From assembly GCA_019119645.1 (NCBI GenBank), contig DWWR01000028.1:46160-110159 (forward strand): a DNA stretch of 64,000 nt, written 5' to 3'. The stretch comes from Anaerobutyricum faecale (GTDB taxonomy: Bacteria; Bacillota; Clostridia; Lachnospirales; Lachnospiraceae). Position numbers and translations under genes: made by a program. This document shows positions 60,303 through 64,000 of this stretch, one piece after another; positions within the stretch are counted from its first letter, which is position 1; each line of letters opens with the position of its first letter. Under the pieces are notes generated by a model. The model made no database searches, was not told where the DNA came from, and worked only from the letters and a program-made list of their open reading frames with translations.

Positions 60303-61040
60303 TTATTCCCCAGGAACAGATTCCTGTAAAACATCTTCCTCAGTTTCAGATTCCGTATTGCTACTTAGAAAGTCAAATGACAGCTGTACATTCTCTTTTG
60401 CCTCCTTTTCCCTTCTTTCCTTATCTTCCTTCTTTTTCTGGGCAGTGTCCTGCATGCCTTTCCACTCTTTCGCCTTTTCTTCTCTTTTAAGCCGTTCTTG
60501 TTTTTCCTCCAAGAACTCTTTCTTCGCCTTTTCTCGTTTTTCTGCTTCCTGCTTTTCATCCTCTAATGCATAATAGTCATCTACCCATTGAAATACCTGT
60601 GCATCCGATAGCGTTATGCCGACTCCGTTCTGAGCGCGCATCTTCTCTTTTCCATATTTCTCCTCCGCTTCTTCGAGTGCTTTTCTTAGCACATAATCCA
60701 AGCATTTCTGTAAGGATTTATGGCGTTTCATAATCCGCCCTCTATAGACGGCATTATTGGCTTTTCGGCACACATACGCCCCAATAGCATCCGCAAAATA
60801 TACATCATCAAGGATATGGAGCTCTTCTGCCAGTTTCGCATTTACCGTTGTATATTCCTTCTCGCCTACATCAATGTCCGCTAAAAGGACCCTCTTTCCT
60901 GCAATAAACTCCGTTACATGGTTATACGGTACCTGCCATGTTTCTGCCAGTTTCCGAAGCCGGTCTATCTCTTTCTGATTTCGGAGATAATTCGCAACTT
61001 TATTAAGCTCCCTTGTATTTGTGACCATCGTTTCCAGCAT
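60303..61040 (-). CDS. PcfK-like protein
   Basis: Protein of 245 residues resembling PcfK: N-terminal NKVANYLRNQKEIDRLRKLA, middle VYFADAIGAYVCRKANNAVY, and DAQVFQWVDDYYALEDEKQE, followed by a long K/E-rich helix (about 175-225) and an acidic tail. PcfK proteins travel with PcfJ; role unknown. ATG at 61040 has AAGGAGG upstream. Confidence 0.82.
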   Translation of the reverse strand: MLETMVTNTRELNKVANYLRNQKEIDRLRKLAETWQVPYNHVTEFIAGKRVLLADIDVGEKEYTTVNAKLAEELHILDDVYFADAIGAYVCRKANNAVYRGRIMKRHKSLQKCLDYVLRKALEEAEEKYGKEKMRAQNGVGITLSDAQVFQWVDDYYALEDEKQEAEKREKAKKEFLEEKQERLKREEKAKEWKGMQDTAQKKKEDKERREKEAKENVQLSFDFLSSNTESETEEDVLQESVPGE

Positions 61041-61108
61041 AATATCCTCCTTTTTCGCCTGATAAAAGAAGGGCGGAATTTCTCCCACCCTTCTTTCATT
61101 ATTGGTTT

Positions 61109-61501
61109 TTAGGCTGCTTCTTCAGACTCTTCTACACTCTCCTCCATTTTCCGCAATTCCCTATCGTCTTTTTCCATAAGCTCCAGAAACTCCAAGGTAA
61201 TTTGCCTGCACCATACATTATTTTTATATTTTTGGTTGAGTTCTCCTACACCCTTCACCACATCCTCCCATTCTTTTTCTTTTAAAAGCCTGCTTCGATA
61301 AGGCTTCAATAATTCATAGATGTCCCGCAAAAATACTGTCGCCTGTATTTTTAAGGCTTCGTCCAGATTTCCAATCATCGCAAGGAACAGCGAATTTCCT
61401 TCGTATTTCTGATACAGTTCCCGGATTCCCACCGGTTTTTTGCCTGTATATGCTCCCATAAAATCGCCGAATATATTTGCAATCAATTTATAATCTACCA
61501 T
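61109..61501 (-). CDS. Hypothetical element protein
   Basis: Protein of 130 residues, helical: MVDYKLIANIFGDFMGAYTG, ELYQKYEGNSLFLAMIGNLD, acidic C-terminus. No family recognised. AAGGAGG before the ATG at 61501; start overlaps the preceding small gene. Confidence 0.7.
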   Translation of the reverse strand: MVDYKLIANIFGDFMGAYTGKKPVGIRELYQKYEGNSLFLAMIGNLDEALKIQATVFLRDIYELLKPYRSRLLKEKEWEDVVKGVGELNQKYKNNVWCRQITLEFLELMEKDDRELRKMEESVEESEEAA

Positions 61502-61712
61502 TCTTTTCCTCCTTTCCAGTTTTCGAGTTCTTCCCTCTTTGCATCTCCATTTCATGCAGAAGTTGGTGTCCCCGCCGCTTCTTAAAAATCCTCTGGCATA
61601 CCGGATGCTCTGGCTCATGCCAATACATCAGCCATGCCTCATCTGCGCTGACGTTACAGATAATAGCAATCATCAGACAGTAATATCCCGCATATTCATC
61701 TCCTTTTCCCAT
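61488..61712 (-). CDS. Small hypothetical element protein
   Basis: Frame of 74 codons, MGKGDEYAGYYCLMIAIICN, then SADEAWLMYWHEPEHPVCQR and a basic tail. The start overlaps the previous gene by 40 bases and has no good ribosome binding site, so translation may depend on coupling. Unknown function. Confidence 0.5.
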   Translation of the reverse strand: MGKGDEYAGYYCLMIAIICNVSADEAWLMYWHEPEHPVCQRIFKKRRGHQLLHEMEMQRGKNSKTGKEEKNGRL

Positions 61713-61957
61713 TTCATACCAACCCGCTCTCCTTTTGCCGGAACTTTTACAACAATCTTTCGTAACTCCGGCAAAGACTTGACCACGCATCCACAGAAAC
61801 AGTTTCCCAACTGCTTCAATTGGACTGCTTTCCCTTTCTTCAAATACTGGGCCAGTCCAAAAACCTTTCCGTCACTTTCCGCATAATAGAGTTTTTCTTT
61901 CTCGCTGAACGTAAACTTGACTTTCTTCCCTTCCGGGATTGGAAACTGACCTGCCAT
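61673..61957 (-). CDS. Small hypothetical element protein
   Basis: Protein of 94 residues, beta-rich: FPIPEGKKVKFTFSEKEKLY, GLAQYLKKGKAVQLKQLGNC with the C-F-C-G-C cluster that follows, then VPAKGERVGMKWEKEM. The cysteine cluster may bind metal. No family recognised. GGAGG precedes the ATG at 61957. Confidence 0.65.
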   Translation of the reverse strand: MAGQFPIPEGKKVKFTFSEKEKLYYAESDGKVFGLAQYLKKGKAVQLKQLGNCFCGCVVKSLPELRKIVVKVPAKGERVGMKWEKEMNMRDITV

Positions 61958-61999
61958 TATGACCTCCAGTTTGATTGTTTTTTTCAAGCTGCCTCCTTC

Positions 62000-62440
62000 T
62001 TAAAACACAGGATAGCTGGTCAGGACACGGAAGCCCCAGTCAGCCCTGCCGTCCTTCACCAGGATCAGGCAGGCCCGTCGCAAGTCCTCCTTCAACCTGC
62101 TATCTCCTTTTCTGAATCCATACCCGATACTCTTAGGAAACCTACCATAGACCGGCAGGCAGTCACTGCCTTTCATGCGCAGCCATGTGGCAACTTCTGC
62201 ATCATAGTTTCGTTTTAATAACTCCTGTACCACAGCCAATGCAACCTCCATATCCCAAAAGGAAGTCGCAAACTGAATATCTTCCATTGTCAGCCTCTTT
62301 TTCAGGATTTGTACCTGAACATCCGTATGCTTCCGGATTGTGTGCCCTCCAGATAGTCCGATACAGCACAGGTTGTTTCGTATTGTTCCCAGCGTTTCCA
62401 GAACTACCTTTTCCGGAATATCAGCAAATAAATCTACCAT
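62000..62440 (-). CDS. Stand-alone RNase A-like toxin-domain protein
   Basis: Protein of 146 residues resembling the bacterial CdiA-CT RNase A domain (Pfam RNAse_A_bac type). GLSGGHTIRKHTD at 28-40 carries the likely catalytic His33. A conserved-looking middle follows (ATSFWDMEVALAVVQELLKR). The end RVLTSYPVF has the T-x-Y pair (Thr141, Tyr143) used with His and a basic residue by CdiA RNase A toxins. No signal peptide or delivery domain is present and no obvious immunity gene adjoins. A role in the element's competition, stability or RNA metabolism is inferred. AAGGAG precedes the ATG. Confidence 0.6.
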   Translation of the reverse strand: MVDLFADIPEKVVLETLGTIRNNLCCIGLSGGHTIRKHTDVQVQILKKRLTMEDIQFATSFWDMEVALAVVQELLKRNYDAEVATWLRMKGSDCLPVYGRFPKSIGYGFRKGDSRLKEDLRRACLILVKDGRADWGFRVLTSYPVF

Positions 62441-62507
62441 TCGTGTCTCCTTTCCGACTCTGACGGAGCTTTTGCTGTTATCCCGGCTGGCGGCGATAAA
62501 AGCAAAT

Positions 62508-62531
62508 AAAAAAGAGCATTTCTGCCCTTCT
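62508..62531 (-). terminator. Short terminator before RNase A-like gene
   Basis: Minus strand GGGCA-GAAA-TGCTC followed by TTTTTT, directly after the stop at 62530. It could attenuate the downstream operon. Confidence 0.6.
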
Positions 62532-62724
62532 AATCTTCCATCTGTCCGCCAGATTCTGTTTTTATATGTGCTGGATTACTATCTATCCTCCTTCTCTTGC
62601 CCGTAATAAACATTTTGAAACCTCTGGTTTCCACTTTTGGCAATAAAAAAACACCAAAAACCACACTGATTTCTGATGTCTTTCTATAAATATAAGGCTT
62701 CGCCTCAAATTTCCCTTCCGGCAC
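62530..62724 (-). CDS. Possible small leader gene
   Basis: Frame of 64 codons from a GTG, including ISVVFGVFLLPKVETRGFKM and FITGKRRRIDSNPAHIKTES. No clear ribosome binding site. It sits between the operon promoter (62787-62815) and a terminator, so it may be a leader RNA or peptide rather than a stable protein. Confidence 0.35.
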   Translation of the reverse strand: MPEGKFEAKPYIYRKTSEISVVFGVFLLPKVETRGFKMFITGKRRRIDSNPAHIKTESGGQMED

Positions 62725-62786
62725 TCATTTCCGGAACCAAAATCATCTGCCTGTAATGTTCAGGGCATAAAATGTAATCCAATTTT

Positions 62787-62815
62787 ATTCTAGCACATTA
62801 TATAGTGCTGGTCAA
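62787..62815 (-). promoter_or_regulatory. Element operon promoter with operator in the spacer
   Basis: Minus strand TTGACC (62810-62815), a 17-base spacer and TAGAAT (62787-62792). AGCAC (62792-62796) and GTGCT (62805-62809) form a dyad filling the spacer. The gene-free stretch 62,725-63,070 is otherwise AT-rich with nothing else recognisable. Confidence 0.65.
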
Positions 62816-63070
62816 GTTTATATAATCAATATGTTGTATTTTCAATAACAACACGGCATACTACTTCATTATATGCAGCGCTAATTCTGAGGAATGATTT
62901 TGCATTGACAATTGGAGAATATTTGTAATTTTATAAACATCGCTGTGTATTGCAATGTTTTTTATGATAATTCGCATTGTGCCAATCTCCTTTAGGATAA
63001 TGTTTCTTCAATTTTCAATTCCTCAGTATCTGGGTCAAAATTGCTTCCTTTCTTTGTATGCTGTATTTAG

Positions 63071-63361
63071 CTAATTCCTTATAAAGTCTGTAATGAGATT
63101 TTCTTTATCATTTCCGTTATACCAGAAACACTCCTGCAAATGGTCTGTAATCTTTGTGGAACTTTTCAGCACAAACAACGCCGCCCAAAATCTACTATAA
63201 TCCTCTTTGTGTCCTCGGTCAAGATATATTCTTTTTCCCGGCTGTCTGTCTGCACAATCCAAATCTTCTTTTTCAAATATCAGGTCTGTTTCCCTGCAAA
63301 TCTGTTCCATATCTTCCGGAGTCAGGCTGCTGCTATCAAATGTAAGTTCTATCTTATACAT
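63071..63361 (-). CDS. Small hypothetical protein
   Basis: Protein of 96 residues, MYKIELTFDSSSLTPEDMEQ, REKDLDCADR-like acidic middle and KEDYSRFWAALFVLKSSTKI near the end. No family recognised. GAAAGGA precedes the ATG at 63361. It follows the HEPN-like gene by 48 bases and may be co-transcribed with it, before the next promoter. Confidence 0.65.
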   Translation of the reverse strand: MYKIELTFDSSSLTPEDMEQICRETDLIFEKEDLDCADRQPGKRIYLDRGHKEDYSRFWAALFVLKSSTKITDHLQECFWYNGNDKENLITDFIRN

Positions 63362-63409
63362 AACATCCATCCTTTCAATGCTCATGAACATATCTTTTTC
63401 AACTTCATT

Positions 63410-64000
63410 TTATCCTATTATACCTCTGGTCATAATATCTGCTATTGCTTTAGAATCCATACCTAATCTTGTCAATGCACAGCAGTATATTAATCCCATT
63501 AGCGCAAATGCTGTATTTGCTACTTCGTCACTCACTCCAGTGCCTCCGTTATGAGTAATGTTATTTCTTGCTTTGACAAATCCTTCAATACTTTCATGAG
63601 TAATTGGAATATCATATCTTCTAAGAAACGGCTCCAATTCACTAATATGCTGATCCCACGCCATACAGACCCTATTTGCTAAAGGTTGATCCCAATGTGC
63701 GATACTTCCGAAGATACTATCATACATTTTATTACTCTTTTTGCTTTCCTGAACATCTCGCAATTTATCTTGCTCCTTCTTATATTTTTGAACCATTTCT
63801 TTAACCTCTTCAATCAAGTCCACAATCTCTGGGGATTTTTCCAAGCGCACTCCTTCTAAATTTAATTCCATTTCTGTTATGAAGTGACTTTTGTCAAGAG
63901 GTAAATGCCGTATCTGACAATCTTTTTTCTTGACCATCACATTTGTGTGATCTGTCAGCATCTGAAAGGAGCTCTGATTTAACAGTTTCCGGCATGTGGC
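63410..64000 (-). CDS. HEPN-domain protein, 5' part outside window
   Basis: The frame is open to the right edge, so the visible ATG at 63961 is probably internal. The C-terminal region has FVKARNNITHNGG, a HEPN R-x4-H ribonuclease signature, inside a helical domain (NRVCMAWDQHISELEPFLRR, VANTAFALMGLIYCCALTRL). ApeA-type abortive-infection proteins have such a domain at their C-terminus; that identity is a guess until the N-terminal part is seen. Confidence 0.6.
   Translation of the reverse strand, partial: ATCRKLLNQSSFQMLTDHTNVMVKKKDCQIRHLPLDKSHFITEMELNLEGVRLEKSPEIVDLIEEVKEMVQKYKKEQDKLRDVQESKKSNKMYDSIFGSIAHWDQPLANRVCMAWDQHISELEPFLRRYDIPITHESIEGFVKARNNITHNGGTGVSDEVANTAFALMGLIYCCALTRLGMDSKAIADIMTRGIIG

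Larger units (their letters stand above)
47775..64000. mobile_element. Serine-recombinase integrative element with PcfJ/PcfK genes, right end outside window
   Basis: The left boundary is where the phnT frame breaks (about 47775). Inside are a 38-bp inverted repeat pair, three large serine recombinases, DUF6870, XRE, PcfJ-like and PcfK-like proteins and small unknown genes, nearly all on the minus strand. CTTTCCT is repeated at 47768-47774 and 47788-47794 across the junction. No relaxase, VirB4 or coupling protein is in the visible part, so it may be mobilizable or the transfer genes lie further right. The other end was not seen. Confidence 0.85.

Overview
The window looks like the chromosome of a spore-forming, Gram-positive Clostridia member, most likely Lachnospiraceae-like. 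The grounds are a complete spoIIIA operon, an Asp23-nusB-xseA cluster, strong AGGAGG ribosome binding sites throughout, a clostridial thiSFGHE operon behind a TPP riboswitch, class C sortase surface biology, and a mobile element of the PcfJ/PcfK type common in gut Firmicutes. Assignments rest on reading the sequence and recalling family motifs; no database search was run.

Layout. 1-1,713 (minus): Asp23-like gene, nusB and the first part of xseA. 1,879-6,219 (minus): an ECF-type sigma factor, two tandem secreted EF-hand/leucine-rich-repeat paralogs and a membrane DUF4367 protein. Two promoters of identical architecture tie the sigma gene to the DUF4367/LRR genes. 6,300-6,882: an orphan RelB/DinJ antitoxin between related repeats. 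6,963-12,207: spoIIIAA-AH. 12,384-17,871: a flavoprotein, a sulfonate/taurine-type ABC importer and a LacI regulator with its own operators. 17,878-27,156: two ABC exporter/permease pairs with two two-component systems and a CopZ-like metal-binding protein. 27,364-28,957: DUF368 membrane protein and a HAD phosphatase. 29,166-33,274: thiamine thiazole operon. 33,417-40,549: a DUF1703-like ATPase/nuclease, a sortase with one large adhesin, gene debris and a MATE transporter. 40,700-42,246: a HigBA-like toxin-antitoxin module whose leader is split by a deleted IS. 42,399-47,775: 2-aminoethylphosphonate uptake and degradation (phnX, phnW, transporter).

From about 47,775 to the right edge lies a mobile element, read almost entirely on the minus strand. 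It cuts the phosphonate ATPase gene at its Walker A motif. It carries a long near-terminal inverted repeat, three overlapping intact large serine recombinases, a DUF6870 protein, an XRE regulator, two PcfJ-like proteins, PcfK, several small unknowns, a stand-alone protein resembling CdiA-type RNase A toxins, and at the edge a HEPN-type protein. A promoter with a dyad exactly filling its spacer sits at 62,787-62,815 and probably drives the small-gene/PcfJ operon.

Most worth following: the element with its triple recombinase, inverted repeat and RNase A-like/HEPN cargo; the sigma/DUF4367/LRR regulon; the 20-bp periodic repeat in front of the second response regulator; and the composite leader of the thiamine operon.
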